The position numbers and the translations under genes are program-made. From contig JAPTOF010000011.1 in assembly GCA_028554755.1 (NCBI GenBank), positions 5,360,501 to 5,424,500 of the forward strand: a stretch of 64,000 nt of DNA, in the 5' to 3' direction. The notes below the pieces were generated by a model. That model had not been told where the DNA came from. It made no database searches and saw only the letters and a program-made list of their open reading frames with translations. This document shows, in pieces, positions 49,141 to 60,504 of this stretch (its first letter is position 1; each line of letters starts with the position of its first letter). The DNA comes from Cordia subcordata. Taxonomy: Eukaryota; Streptophyta; Magnoliopsida; Boraginales; Cordiaceae.

Positions 49141-49758
49141 TTTATCCTAAAGTGTGAGTCTTAAGCAAACGAAGATGTTTTCTATAATAGGAAAGTTTGA
49201 AATCGAGAAGTTTGATGAGAGAACAAGTTTTAGTTTATGAAGGATCAGATTCATGGCAATTATGTTAATGGAAGGGCTTTGGAAAGTCACTAAGGATGAG
49301 ATCTTGTAGGAGACGAAGCTATTGGTGCAACTAGATTTAGAAGCAAAAGCCCTTAGGCAACACATATTAGTATGACGAATGAAGTATTACTGTAGATTAC
49401 TAAGAAGACCACAACAGTCGAGGCTTGAAATACTTTCGTGGATATATATGCATGCAAATCTCTTACCAATTACTTTCACCTGAAGAAGAGATTATAAATC
49501 TTAGCAAGAAAGATAAAATTAGCTTTGAGAATGTGACTGCTTCACTTAGATCTAAGGATCTTCAAATACATCTCCTAGGATATGGAGAGAGAGTTCATGT
49601 GGAGGGTTTGGTGAGTAGAGGAAATCAAAGAGTAGAAGGGGATCTTTAGGGAGGAGAAACATAAGCCAAGGTCAAAATTAACAGTTAAAAGAATATGCTA
49701 TTTTAAGTATGGTGAGAAAGGCTACTTTAAGAAAGAACTAAACACGGGAAAAAAAAGG

Positions 49759-51508
49759 TGTTAGAATTGTATGCCTTAAAGACCACAAACACAAGGTGAT
49801 TACTGGATAATAGACATAATTCACTCATGATATTGTTCGTATAATTAAGTCTTGCACACTATATTCTTTTCATTTGTGTATTGATGCAAAGTATGATAGT
49901 CCAATTATATACACCAATGACTTGGGTGTACAGTAAGGCTAGACGTACAGTAGGTCCAAGTCTAGATTTAGTGATATTATGAAAGATGTCTATAGCTAGA
50001 TGGTAGTGTTGGATACTCTACTGAGACCAAGCTATAGTGGACGAGTCTTCTTGACAGGGCGATCTACCTAGGTCACTAGATGATTTTCCGGACTACATTC
50101 CTAGTATGTGTGTCACGCATTGGACGGGGCCACTGTGAGTATGTCTTCTGGGAACCATATCGTGACATATAGAAGACAAAATACTCACAATTTCTTAGTG
50201 ACTAATGTTCTTAATCTTGAGCATGCGTAGATGAGTAGACGACGTTAAGGTGTAACACTTTGATGTACTATAAGGAGAGATCTTATGTGATAAGATTATC
50301 TATCTCATATGTTGGGTGTCGTATTTTGACTAGTTAGGACATGCATATACAACAACAAAGTCTATGTGCCTCCTTGGATTTGTCCACTTGATCACAAAAA
50401 ATCTAGTACTCATGACATTGCCCTTCAGAGGTATATCAGTCATTTGGCTTATGGGTCGCTTCCTAAATCAAGAGATTCGTGACCAGTGGATTATCATTAT
50501 ATGAGACTAGAGATTCCAAGGTTTCAGATGTAGTCTTAGAGGTGATGGTACTTGTGTGGACCGGCCATGACTACGGATATCTATACAGGAGCATTTTGGT
50601 CATCTCACTTGGTTGGTCAACGATAGAAGTCACTGGAGTGGGTGACAAGCTCCTTCTTAACCAGTAATTATCCTTGGAGTGCGGCTTTGGTCTTCTAGTA
50701 AAAATAGACTGAGGTCAAAATAGCCTTAGTGTCACTAAAGCCGTAGCAAAGGCATTTTGGAACCAAGAGTAATTATGTCTTTTGGTCATTTCACTAGCCA
50801 TTACTCTATTAGATATATTAATTGAGGAAAATTAATTATGTGGATTGCTTAATTAAGAATTGAGTTTATAATTAAGAAGGGATTTACTTATTCGAGTCTT
50901 CTTAATATAACTCATGGATATCTTAATTAAATAAGTAGGTCTCACATGGAAGATATTTAGTGTGTGAGGTGGAATATTTGGGATAGCCTTATCTCTAGGG
51001 AATGTTCCATTTCTAGAAGGACTAATGAGAGGTATTATGGTGAAACATAATATTCTAGAAACTTCATCCTTATTAGAGATGCCTTTTATTATAAATAGTA
51101 CAAGATAGACATAACCCACAAGAGAGAATAACAAGAGAGTAAGTAATTTTTCTTGGTAAGTATGTACAGGATTTTTCACACACGAGCACCAAGAACACAC
51201 ACTAAATCACATAACCTCAATTTAGCCTTAAAACTTGCTTACGTACTATATAGCAAATTGTATCCTAGTAGTAGAGCTTCGGAAATAGTAGAAAAGACTA
51301 CTAGGAGGCTAATATAAGGTGGGTATTATGCGAAGAATCAAATTTTTGTATCTGGATAATGCTACAAGGGTAACAGATCTTAAATATACTCTTGTATTTT
51401 TGCTTGAATGTGATGCCCATATGTATAAAAAAACAAACTTTGTTTATGCTATGTTTCCGCTCCTATTGTTGTTAATATATTTTTATTTTTTTTAATTCCG
51501 GAATAACA
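49759..51508 (+). mobile_element. Solo-LTR-like repeat nested in Copia gag
   Basis: Starts tgttagaattgtatgcc and ends gaataaca at about 51508. It is related to the minus-strand repeat at 19300-20814. It carries no retroviral frames. Gag remains lie on its left and protease on its right, so it interrupts the older Copia element. A matching 5-bp duplication was not seen (aaagg and actag), so one end may be off. Confidence 0.5.
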
Positions 51509-53278
51509 ACTAGCCATGAGAATAGTATCTAGATCCTACAAAAGATTAAGAGTTTAATGGATATGGTGAAGAGTATTGATACTAATGGAGAGAGTTCTAG
51601 TAGTATTCGGGATGTTTTGTCTGTGAGTGTGGCATCATGGCAAAACCAATGGATTCTTGACACAGGTTCGATGTTCAACATGTCTTTTAGGTGAGACTGG
51701 TTCTCTTCTTACTCTAAAAAGGAAAGGAAAGTCTTTTTAGACAATAATATCACATAGGAAGTGGTTGGAATAGGTATGGTAAATATCAAGATGTTTGATA
51801 GTGCTACACGATCTCTCAAGTGTTTGCACGTCCCAGGGCTGAAGAAAAACATGATTTCTCTTTGCTATTTAGATTCTCATGGGTACAAATTTCATACTGA
51901 GAATGGTGTTTTTAAGGTGACCAAAAGATCTATTATACTCTTGAAAGGGAACTTAAATAGTGGCCTATATGTCCTTTAGAGTAGTCATATGACAAGTGTT
52001 ATAGTTATAGCATTCTAGGATTGTGATAATAACACCACACAATTATGTAATAGTATATTAGGCCATATGAGTGAAAATGACTGATAAAGCTGAGCAAAAG
52101 GGATTTGCCTCATGGACAAAGAACAATAAAGCTTGAATTTTGTGAGTATTGTGTCTTTGGAAAGCAGACCAACATAAAGTTCAGCAAGATACAACAAAGG
52201 TACTTTCAATTACATTCACTCTAATCTTTGGGATCTTATCAAAGTTCCTCCCAAAGGAGGTGCTAGGTACTATATCACATTTATTGATGCATATTCTTAG
52301 ATGGTATGAATGTATTTCTTGAAAATGAAATATAAACCATTTCCAACATTTGTTGAGTGGAAGATGATGATTGAGAAGTAGACTAGCAAATAAATCAAGC
52401 ATCTAAGGACTGACAATGGGTTAGAATATTTCAATAAAGATTTTGATGAGTTTTAGAAGAAATAAGGTATTATGAGACACCCCACATGTGAAGGGACACT
52501 ATAATATAATGTGGTTGCAAAATGTATGAATAGAACTCTGTTGGAGAAAGCTCATTGTATACTCTCCTATGTTGGCTTGGGTTAAGATTTTTGGGCTAAA
52601 GAAGTTAGTACATGCTACTTGGTAAATCGCTCTCCATCCGCAGTTATTAGATAAAAAGACACCTTTTGAGTTGTGGTCTGGTAACTTTGCTAATTGCTCT
52701 CAATTGGGGGTGTTTGGTTCCCTTGTGTATGCTTATGTGAATGATGAAAAGCTTGATCCAAGGGCAAAAAAGTGCATATTCCTAGGCTATGCATTTGGAG
52801 TGAAAGGTTATAGGTTCTAGTGCATAAATCAAAGGTCTCTAGGGTTTTTCCTCAATAGGGATGTTAAATTCAATGAGTTTGTTTTATTAGCCCGAGAAAA
52901 TGAGAAAGTAGTAACTGGTTTAGACCGTGGTTCAAAGAGTAGGTAAAGGTATTTGCTAATGTTTCAAATATCCTATCTAGCAACAGTAGTTGTTCAGTTT
53001 AGTTGACTCAATAGACTAAGGTACATGGGAATGTACTTGAACAATAAAAGTATAGTATAGCTACTAGGTGAAGAAAGAGAGGATTAGAGAGCCTTAAAGG
53101 TATGGATACTCTAACCAACTTATGCTTTGATAGTTACTCAAATAAGTGAGGCGTATGAGCTGAATTCTTACAAGGAGGCTATTTCTGGAAAAGTTACACT
53201 CAATGGGTAGGTGTCATGAATGAGGATATTGAGTCTTTTCAGAAAAATTAGACATGAGATCTTGTTGAACAACCTAAG

Positions 53279-55945
53279 TGTTGGGTTATGGCTCAAGTGC
53301 TAAGCCCAAGTTCATATTGAAATTAGGAAAGAGTCTTAATGAGAGTCAAAATTCTAGTTATGATAAGAGTTTTAGTTATGGTAGAATTGATAGATTAGGA
53401 AATCCTTTGTTTTGGAGGACAAGGAAATCTCCTCTATAAATAAGACTCTTATATTAGTTGAAAGGTGCGTCTTGCAATAGGTTTAGATTGAGAGAGAAAG
53501 AGCCATTGTAAGAACACTATAAGAGAGGGTTTAGACTTTTCGGGCCGTGCAAAAAGTCTTATTGAGTTTGTACTCTTTTCTATTAGTGAAGTTTTTCGTG
53601 GACGTAAGTAGAGGGCTGAACCACGTTTAATTATGCGTATTCTTTTCTCGTTACTCATGCTTTAATTCTGCTGCGTGAGTATGTGTTATATGTCCTAATT
53701 TCCTAACAAGTGGCATCGAGAGCCTGGTTGGAGGGAGGATGTTGGTTTGCAAGAAAAACGAAAAAGAAACGCCGAAGAAGAGTTAAAAAAAATTCGCTGG
53801 TCATCACATTTGGCAGCTTTCTGGGAGTCTGATCGACGATCTGTTTGTTTCTATGTGTTCATCTCAGTGAGGAGAGTAATTGCTACAATTTCGCAATGAT
53901 CCAACGGTCGGATTGTGAGATACAAGCAAGTTAAGTTTTGTGAGTTTGTGGTCAAACAGTCAAACAGAATGTCTGACCAGCGGGCTGCAGGGGTTTGACC
54001 ACATTGACCAAGGGTCTTTTCACCGTTTTCTGATGTCCTGAATCCGTTTTTGGGGTCAGTTTTGCCAAATTCTTGCTGGATTGCTAAGTTTTAGTGAATT
54101 TGTGCATAGAAGCCATGATGACGACTGGTACAAAGTTTGAAATTCCAATGTTCGATGGGAACATGAACTTCAACTTGTGGAGGAATACTATCGAGGACCT
54201 TTTGGTGTAGCAAGGCCTTGATGAAGTGCTAGAAGAGGCAAAATCGGAAGAAGTCAGTGATAAGAAGTGGGAGTCCTTACAATGAAGAGCCGTAAGTACA
54301 ATTCGGTTGGCATTAGCGCCTCAAATTAAATGTCATGTGATTGATGAGACGACGGTAAGCGGTTTGTTCAACAAGTTGGAGAATATTTATGAGTCGAAGT
54401 CGATCACCAATCGATTGTGTTTGAGGACGAAGCTCTACTCGTTCAAGATGGAAGAGGGAACCGCCATCCAGGATCAAATTAACAAATTCAATGAGTTAGT
54501 GGTCAAGCTCATAAGTGTTAAGAAGCCTGATAAGAGAGTTACGAATAAAGAACAGGCACTCGTACTACTATCTTCCTTGTCGAAGTCATACAAGCCGTTC
54601 GTGCAATCAATCCTTGTTGGGAAGAAAACTCTGGAGTTGAACGAAGTGACTGTGCTCTTGAGAGAGAACGAGAGGATGTTGGGAAGAAGTAGTGTGCCTA
54701 GTGGAGATCAAGCACTAACTGTTGAAGGTTCAAATCGAGGGAAGAGTTCTGAAAGAGGGAATTCTCACAGAGGTAGTTCGAGATCAAAAAGCTGAGCTCA
54801 GGATGGAGAAGATGATTGAGAATGCTACTACTGTAGAGAGAAGGGTCATATCCAACCAAGATGTCCCAGATTGATAGAGGACATGAAGAGCCTTAGAGAG
54901 TGGAGATCTAAGGGCAAGGAGAAGGTTTATGGCGAGGACTCTGCGAACCTTATTGAAGGTGATGATAGCGATGGTAGTGAGACTGTTTTGATGGTGGTAA
55001 GTAGGGACGTTAATGAAGGCTCGAAGAAGAAGAAAACTGACTGGGTGATGGATTCAGCAGGAACGTTTCACGTTTGCAATGATAGAGCTAGTTTCGACAC
55101 ATTGCTTTTGGGAAAGAGGCTTGGATACATCATTGTTGGGAACAACCAGAAGATGAAGGTTGCTGGTATTGGGAGAGTTCGCCTGAGGCTCAACAATGGT
55201 AGCATCAAGACCATCTCTAATTTAAGGTATGTGCCATCTTGTGTGTCCAACATAATTTCGTTGGGTGAGTTGGCATCAAGAGGGTACAAGTACATTGGTG
55301 AAGAAGACTCCTACAAAGTGTATCGTGGAGATGAGCTAGTTCTTGAAGGGAGAAAGAACGAGAAACACATGTGCTACTTGGAGGGATGGACCACGCTGAG
55401 AGATGAACGCGACAAGTGTGAAGAAACTCAAGTGAAGGCTGAGAAGAAGAGAAAAGTGACGTTCTCGTCTACTGTGGAGATTCTTGGCACTTCTCGCCAA
55501 GGGAGGAATTTGTTGGATTATGGCTCAAGTGCTAAGCCCAAGTCCATATTAAAATTAGGAAAGAGTCTTAATGAGAGTCAAAATTCTGGTTATGGTAAGA
55601 TTCTTAGTTATGGTAGGATTGATATATTAGAAAATCCTTTGTCTTGGAGGACAAGGAAATCTCCTCTATAATTAGAACTTTTGTATTAGTTGAAAGGTGT
55701 GTCTTGCACTAGGTCTAGATTGAAAGAGAGAAAGAGAGAGCCATTGTAAGAACACTGTGAGAGAGGGTTTAGACTTTTCGGGCCGTGCAAAAGTCTTATT
55801 GAGTTTGTACTCTTTTCTATTGGTGGAGTTTTTCGTGGACGTAGGCAGAGGGCCGAACCACGTTTAATTGTGCGTATTCTTTTCTTGTTACTCATGCTTT
55901 AATTTCGCTGTGTGAGTGTGTCTTATGTGTCCTAATTTCCTAACA
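53279..55945 (+). mobile_element. Compact gag-protease LTR retrotransposon (TR-GAG type) nested in a Copia pol gene
   Basis: LTRs are at 53279-53708 (430 bp) and 55511-55945 (435 bp); both begin tgttgg(g/a)ttatggctcaa and end ctaatttcctaaca. The flanks ctaag at 53274-53278 and 55946-55950 are identical. A primer site (tggcatcgagagcc) starts at 53711, and a polypurine tract (aagggaggaatt) abuts the 3' LTR. The inside is only 1.8 kb and encodes gag and a protease-like part, then runs into the LTR; no integrase, reverse transcriptase or RNase H is present. The LTRs are fairly alike, so it is younger than its host. Such gag-only elements are known in plants and need enzymes from partners. Confidence 0.88.
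54118..55671 (+). pseudogene. Gag-protease reading frame of the TR-GAG element, lightly broken
   Basis: Starts MTTGTKFEIPMFDGNMNF at about 54118 and shows the Copia gag fold words LWRNTIEDLL, then LALAPQIKCHVIDETTVSGL. After a stop at 54793 comes the zinc knuckle CYYCREKGHIQPRC (CX2CX4HX4C), then a protease-like part with WVMDSAGTFHVC near 55050 and VPSCVSNIISLGELASRGYK. The Asp of the usual DSG triad is kept but Ala follows Ser, a variant also met in Copia proteases. Stops occur at 54208, 54283 and 54793 and perhaps one more before the knuckle, so this copy is no longer intact. The C-terminal stretch after 55430 (KRKVTFSSTVEILG) is not a known domain to me, and the frame runs on into the 3' LTR. 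Confidence 0.75.
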
Positions 55946-56200
55946 CTAAGGAACAACGAGTTATTGGTTGCAAATGGGTTTCAAGAAAAGGAAGGCATTC
56001 CAAGGGTTGAAAGTCCTTGATACAAGGCGTGTCTAGTAGCAAAGGGCTATACTGAAAGGGAAAGTGTTGACTATGGTGAAATGTTATCCTCAGTTGTGAA
56101 GCACAATTCTATCAGAGTATTACTTGAGTAGTTAGATATGAAGACAACGTTCTTGATCTCGAAGAATAAATTCACATGAGTTAGCTAGATGTGTATATTG

Positions 56201-57150
56201 TGATGTGAAAAAAATAAGTTCTACCTGCAAGTGCACAAATTATGTATAGTGTAGTGTGCGTGAGTGCAAGATTGTCTCCATAAAAAGGCTCTTTAGCGCG
56301 ATCTCTATGTGTAAATGTGCCTAAGAGAAACTACATACATGTGAGAATTAATTAGAAGGAAAGGAGCTCTAATAACTAGAAAATAAACAAACTTGGGAAG
56401 AAACAGGTAGTGGCCAAGCTAAGGAAAGGAGATGTAATGGGATAGGAGAAGGACCTAAGGTGATTGTTTCTCGTAAACGGGCTCGGAACCATGCCTTGGT
56501 TTGGGACTATCTATAGCTCGGGGACTCTAATAGTGTTGTGTTGATTAATGTTCTCTCTTAGAGATTGACTATTACTATTATTTCAGACTAAATGTTGGAT
56601 CTCCTAGAATTAACTAGTATTAGGGGGTAACTTATTAACTTTCTTTCATGCTAAAGATTAATCCCTACTAGCCTACACAATTATGATATTAAGTTTACCT
56701 ATTGATTCTGTTTTAGACCAAAGGCTAACCTTAGCTATCACTATGTGCACATTACACTTGATTAATCAACGCAAAGAAAAAGAGTTGATTGATGCTCTAA
56801 CATAGTGGATAATTAGAGAATATAAACAAGTAAGAAGGATTATCAAGGAGCTCAATTTCAAGGCAAAAATTTGTTAAGAAATTCCTAAGATAATAAACCT
56901 TGAGATAGAATATAATATTATTGAATAATTCTGAAAAAAAGTTATCTATTGAGTCCAAGAGACCTTACATATATAAAGAAAATCCTATTAAAAGATTAAA
57001 TCTTGACTGTTGACTAAATTCTAATCATGCCCATCCAAAAAAAGGAAAGCAAAAAAATAAAAGCCCAACATATGAACAGTAACGCGTGAACAGTAAAAAT
57101 TTTAAAAAATTAACTAAAAAATAAATAAATTTGAGTGTTGGGCTGCATCA
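56201..57150 (-). mobile_element. Gypsy LTR (3' LTR of the minus-strand element)
   Basis: On the minus strand it starts tgatgcagcccaacactc at 57150 and ends ttttttcacatca at 56201, about 950 bp. It matches the partial plus-strand LTR at 47781-48130 in reverse. Its far end contains the tgcacttgcaggtagaact word typical of this LTR type. Confidence 0.65.
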
Positions 57151-58880
57151 GTCTCCTCACGTGCAAAAAGAACTCAGCCTCGAGTTTTCACCACCATTGT
57201 CCATCAAATCACCATGATATAGAACCAAATGCTTAACATTGAAAACATTTAAAGACTAGGAAGCTACAAGTAATAGGTATTACCATTAATCTTCTCAATA
57301 ATCTTACAAGGTCCAATCTTCTATGTACTTAGTTTGTTGTATTCTCCAATAGGGTAACGATCACGTCTCAAAATAGCCCACACATAGTCTCCAACTTCAA
57401 ACACAACACGTTGTCGTTGCCGTCGTCATTGTTGATTGACTATGGTCTTATTAATTACTCTACTATCAATGTACATGCGCCAACTTCCATTCTTTTTAGA
57501 ACTAACAATGCTAGAACTACACAAGGGCTCATACTTTCACGAATATAACCTCTTTCTAAAAGTTCACTTATTTGTCTATTCAATTCTTCTGGCTATTTTG
57601 GACGCATCCGATAGTAAGCTTTATTGGGCAAACTTGCCCCTGGAATCAAGTCAATATAGTGTTAAATATCTGTCATTAGACACAGTCCTGGTGGCAATCG
57701 GCATGACATCATTAAATTTATCAAGAATAGGTTACACCTCATTTGGTATTACAGTAGGCGATGATATTTCCTTTCGAATCAAAGTGAATTCAATTTTAGA
57801 CTCCTCCAACTCTTTAGCAAAATTGGCCATAGAAAGAAAATTAGCAGAATTCGATTTCCTCTATTTTAACACATTCTCATCTTTAGCAAGAGCTTAAATA
57901 ATCTTTATACAACGTATAAGTATTTTTCATACCATCATGCATCACATTACGATCAAATTGCCAAGGTGTGACTCACATCCATAGCCACCACATCACATAA
58001 CACCTAATCAAAGTATTTATTAGCAATTGAAAAAGAAACTAGACAATGTTTAGTAATAGGAACCTCACTCCCTTTTTTGAACCATGTAAGCATGTAAGAT
58101 AAAGGGTTTGGCTCTATTGACAAATTTAGTTTGGAAACATCCTCTTCAGATATGATATTCTCACAAATTCTACTATTAATGATAAGCTTACATACCTTTC
58201 CACCAACTGTACAAGTAATACAAAAAATATTAGTGCGTGCCCAATCATCCATAGAGTTTTGTTTTAGAGCAATAAGCCTTTTCCAGATTAGGAGAGACTC
58301 ATCAACATCTCCAAATACCCTATCAGCTTTATCATCTTCACAACATTTATCATAAATAGGATTTTTTCTTCTTCTTCTTCTTCTTCTTCTACATTCTCCT
58401 GATTATCATTCTCCATCACCAAATTCTTCCCTTCTCTAATATTATTTTTTCTACACTCAACGAATTTATGATTAGGATCTCTACACTTGTGGCAACAATT
58501 TGTTGATCCATCATTTTGATTTCTATTATTGGTGTCACATTAATTGTTTGATTTGTTGAATCACCCCTTGGTGAACACATTTATGGCTTATGGTTGCCAA
58601 AAACCCTTCCTGACCTTGTTCATTTTGGTTTGTAAACCTAGTCATAAAATCTAAATTATTTCTAGCCCGATTGTTGCCTCTATTGTTGTTTTCTGCCAAT
58701 AACTCACATGAGATACTTCTGAAATAGTCCAAAAATTGTGAAGAGCATGTGTGTCTTGAATGATTTGCTGGAGCCTACCGGTAAACATAACTAACTTGTC
58801 TTCTTCGCCCATCTCCAACCCAAATCAAGTAGCGAACCCCCGCAATTTAATTTTGCGAACCATGCTTCCAAACGGCAAGC
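57151..58880 (-). mobile_element. Internally deleted Gypsy element, minus strand
   Basis: Read right to left on the minus strand: gag end with zinc knuckle CHKCRDPNHKFVEC (near 58500-58460); an acidic Glu run encoded by (ttc)n at 58368-58392; retropepsin region 58252-58004 with TCTVGGKVCKLIINSRICEN, where the catalytic DSG reads NSR; reverse transcriptase start near 57660-57480 (IDLIPGASLPNKAYYRMRP, ELNRQISELLERGYIRESMS). Near 57430 the frame jumps directly to the integrase/polyprotein end (VVFEVGDYVWAILRRDRYP), so most of pol is deleted. The LTR at 56201-57150 follows. The 5' LTR on the right was not found. The active-site loss and the deletion make it dead. Confidence 0.75.
58368..58392. 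repeat. (TTC)n microsatellite
   Basis: A run of about eight ttc units, inside the Gypsy gag region, where it encodes a Glu run on the minus strand. Confidence 0.85.
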
Positions 58881-59629
58881 TACTGCCACGGTGTTCGGTG
58901 TTCTCTTGGTCAGTCATCCACCTTACCGGTACTCTTTAATCGCCGAACAAACTCCGACAACTAGCTCAATCGTCAACCCCGACCAGTAAAGGTTTCCTTT
59001 TTTTCTTTGGTGAGTTTCCAGTGGTTTCATGTCACGGAAGTGCCACAAACATGTTCTCCTCGTGCTTAAGAAGCTAATGGGTAACAAGTTTTGATGATTT
59101 GATAACTCCGATGGAGATATTCGAAGAAGGCATGACCACGAAGCTAAAGCTCTATTTGGCTTTTCAGTTTTTTCAATATTGATGAGTTTTTAATTATTTC
59201 TGCTTGCAGCGGATTGTACAAGTTTGATAGAGAAAAAGCATGGACAAATAAAGAAACACGAAAAAATAAAGACATGGAGATTACGTGATTCAACGTTAAA
59301 GCCTACATCCACATGTACTGAAGAATAATTCAAGATATTATTACAAATACAACTAAACTCTCAGCTTTGGTGCTCCTTTCCCACACTCAACGTGATGTGT
59401 TAACATATATATTTATACTTCACAAAGCTTCCTAAAGTCTATTAGGTTAAGAAAACCTATTTTTCTTGGACCCAAAGAATACGGGCCACAAACTAATAGT
59501 TGTTACCTTCACTCGTCCAAGGAGGAATTCCTAGAATAACCAAAACTCCAGGGGTATGAGTGCGCCTGGTCATAATGCAAGGTTGCATATTATTTGAATT
59601 TGAACTTATATTGACAACTCACTACCTGA
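58881..59629. other. Repeat remnants, unclassified
   Basis: 58780-59030 is less AT-rich and contains caccttaccggtactctt but gives no recognisable protein. 59200-59600 has words of plant LTRs (for example ttacgtgattcaacg and the leader-like ctcctttcccacactcaa) without clear ends. No gene is supported. Confidence 0.35.
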
Positions 59630-60495
59630 TTACTTTAGTAAATTCTTAGAGTTGGATCATCCTTTTCCAATTAGCATATAAAAAAACAAGGTCAAAGATC
59701 TCCTAACGTATGATTTGATTGAAACTATATTTCATTATCTAAACAATGTGGCCGTGACATTAATGTTGAGAAGGATAAGTGGATAACCATCATGTACGGA
59801 ATATTAAATTCTGGACATGTAACCATATCGCTGGTCGTGTTCCAATTTTTGGTCAATGGCCTCTTTTGTTGGATTATTAACTGCACAAAATTGACACTCA
59901 AATATCCACGTTTCGAATCCTTTTCGTTATTCTCCTAAGATTTGCTAAAGATAAATCTTGGAATCATCGTATGACATGCCCAAGAAAAGAGACATTTGTT
60001 GTCATGTCCCAAATAAGAATTGTGTTTGTCCGTAACTATTCTTTGCTAAAACTTATAAGTTTTTAGGTCTATACTTCCTTTTCTTTATCTATCTACAGTA
60101 ATAAATATTTTTTCAAGAAAGAAAGGTAATCAAGAAATTAAGAATCCTAGACAAAATAGTCAAAATTACACTTCGATCTTAGCCATAAGCCCTAGAAAGG
60201 ATAAAAGAGCAACAAATAGTCATGGTGAATTGGATAAAAAGATGAGCCACATTTGTTACGAATTGGAAGATTAGGAAAATAATCCATTATTAATACACAT
60301 GTTTAGGTTTAAAACTGTCAAGGTTGGGTTCTCTAGATGTGTGTTAAGACTTGCTTATTCTTGTGACTTCCTAGATTAGGCATATATTCGGGTAGCAAAT
60401 CATGATTCCTACCACCTCCTCCTCAATATGTATGAATTCCTACCTTAAATATTTGTCGTGGATTAGATTTACCTTACACTGGTTAATTACTAAAT
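59630..60495 (+). repeat. Segmental duplication flank A, copy 2
   Basis: Collinear with 22490-23340 and in the same direction, with substitutions and small indels. It runs on without break into the promoter region of the plus-strand CHX gene, so this copy is likely the ancestral arrangement. Confidence 0.8.
60170..60200 (-). pseudogene. U2 snRNA 5'-end-like fragment, copy 2
   Basis: The plus strand reads cacttcgatcttagccataa followed by gccctagaaagg, the complement of the U2 5' end with a few changes. Its last part (cctagaaagg) is closer to U2 than copy 1. As in copy 1 the match lasts about 30 nt and no snRNA promoter is seen. Confidence 0.45.
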
Positions 60496-60504
60496 AGTAA
60501 TGGG

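Larger units (their letters stand above)
49165..56190 (+). mobile_element. Old Copia element, broken by nested insertions
   Basis: Three separated pieces read in order. Gag remains are at 49165-49758, with a worn CCHC-like motif near 49703. 51509-53278 holds protease (WILDTGSMFNMS near 51650), gag-pre-integrase and integrase (HVPGLKKNMISL, FGKQTNIKFS, LRTDNGLEYF) and the start of reverse transcriptase (WDLVEQPK). 55946-56170 continues reverse transcriptase (VIGCKWVSRKGRH-like, YTERESVDYGEMLSSVVK). Stops and frameshifts are frequent. The insert at 49759-51508 splits gag and the insert at 53279-55945 splits reverse transcriptase. The left end of a Gypsy LTR at about 56201 cuts off the rest. Confidence 0.75.

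Noticed and set aside
57436..57897. 153-codon plus-strand frame
   Set aside because: The minus strand reads Gypsy reverse transcriptase here; the plus frame is its shadow.
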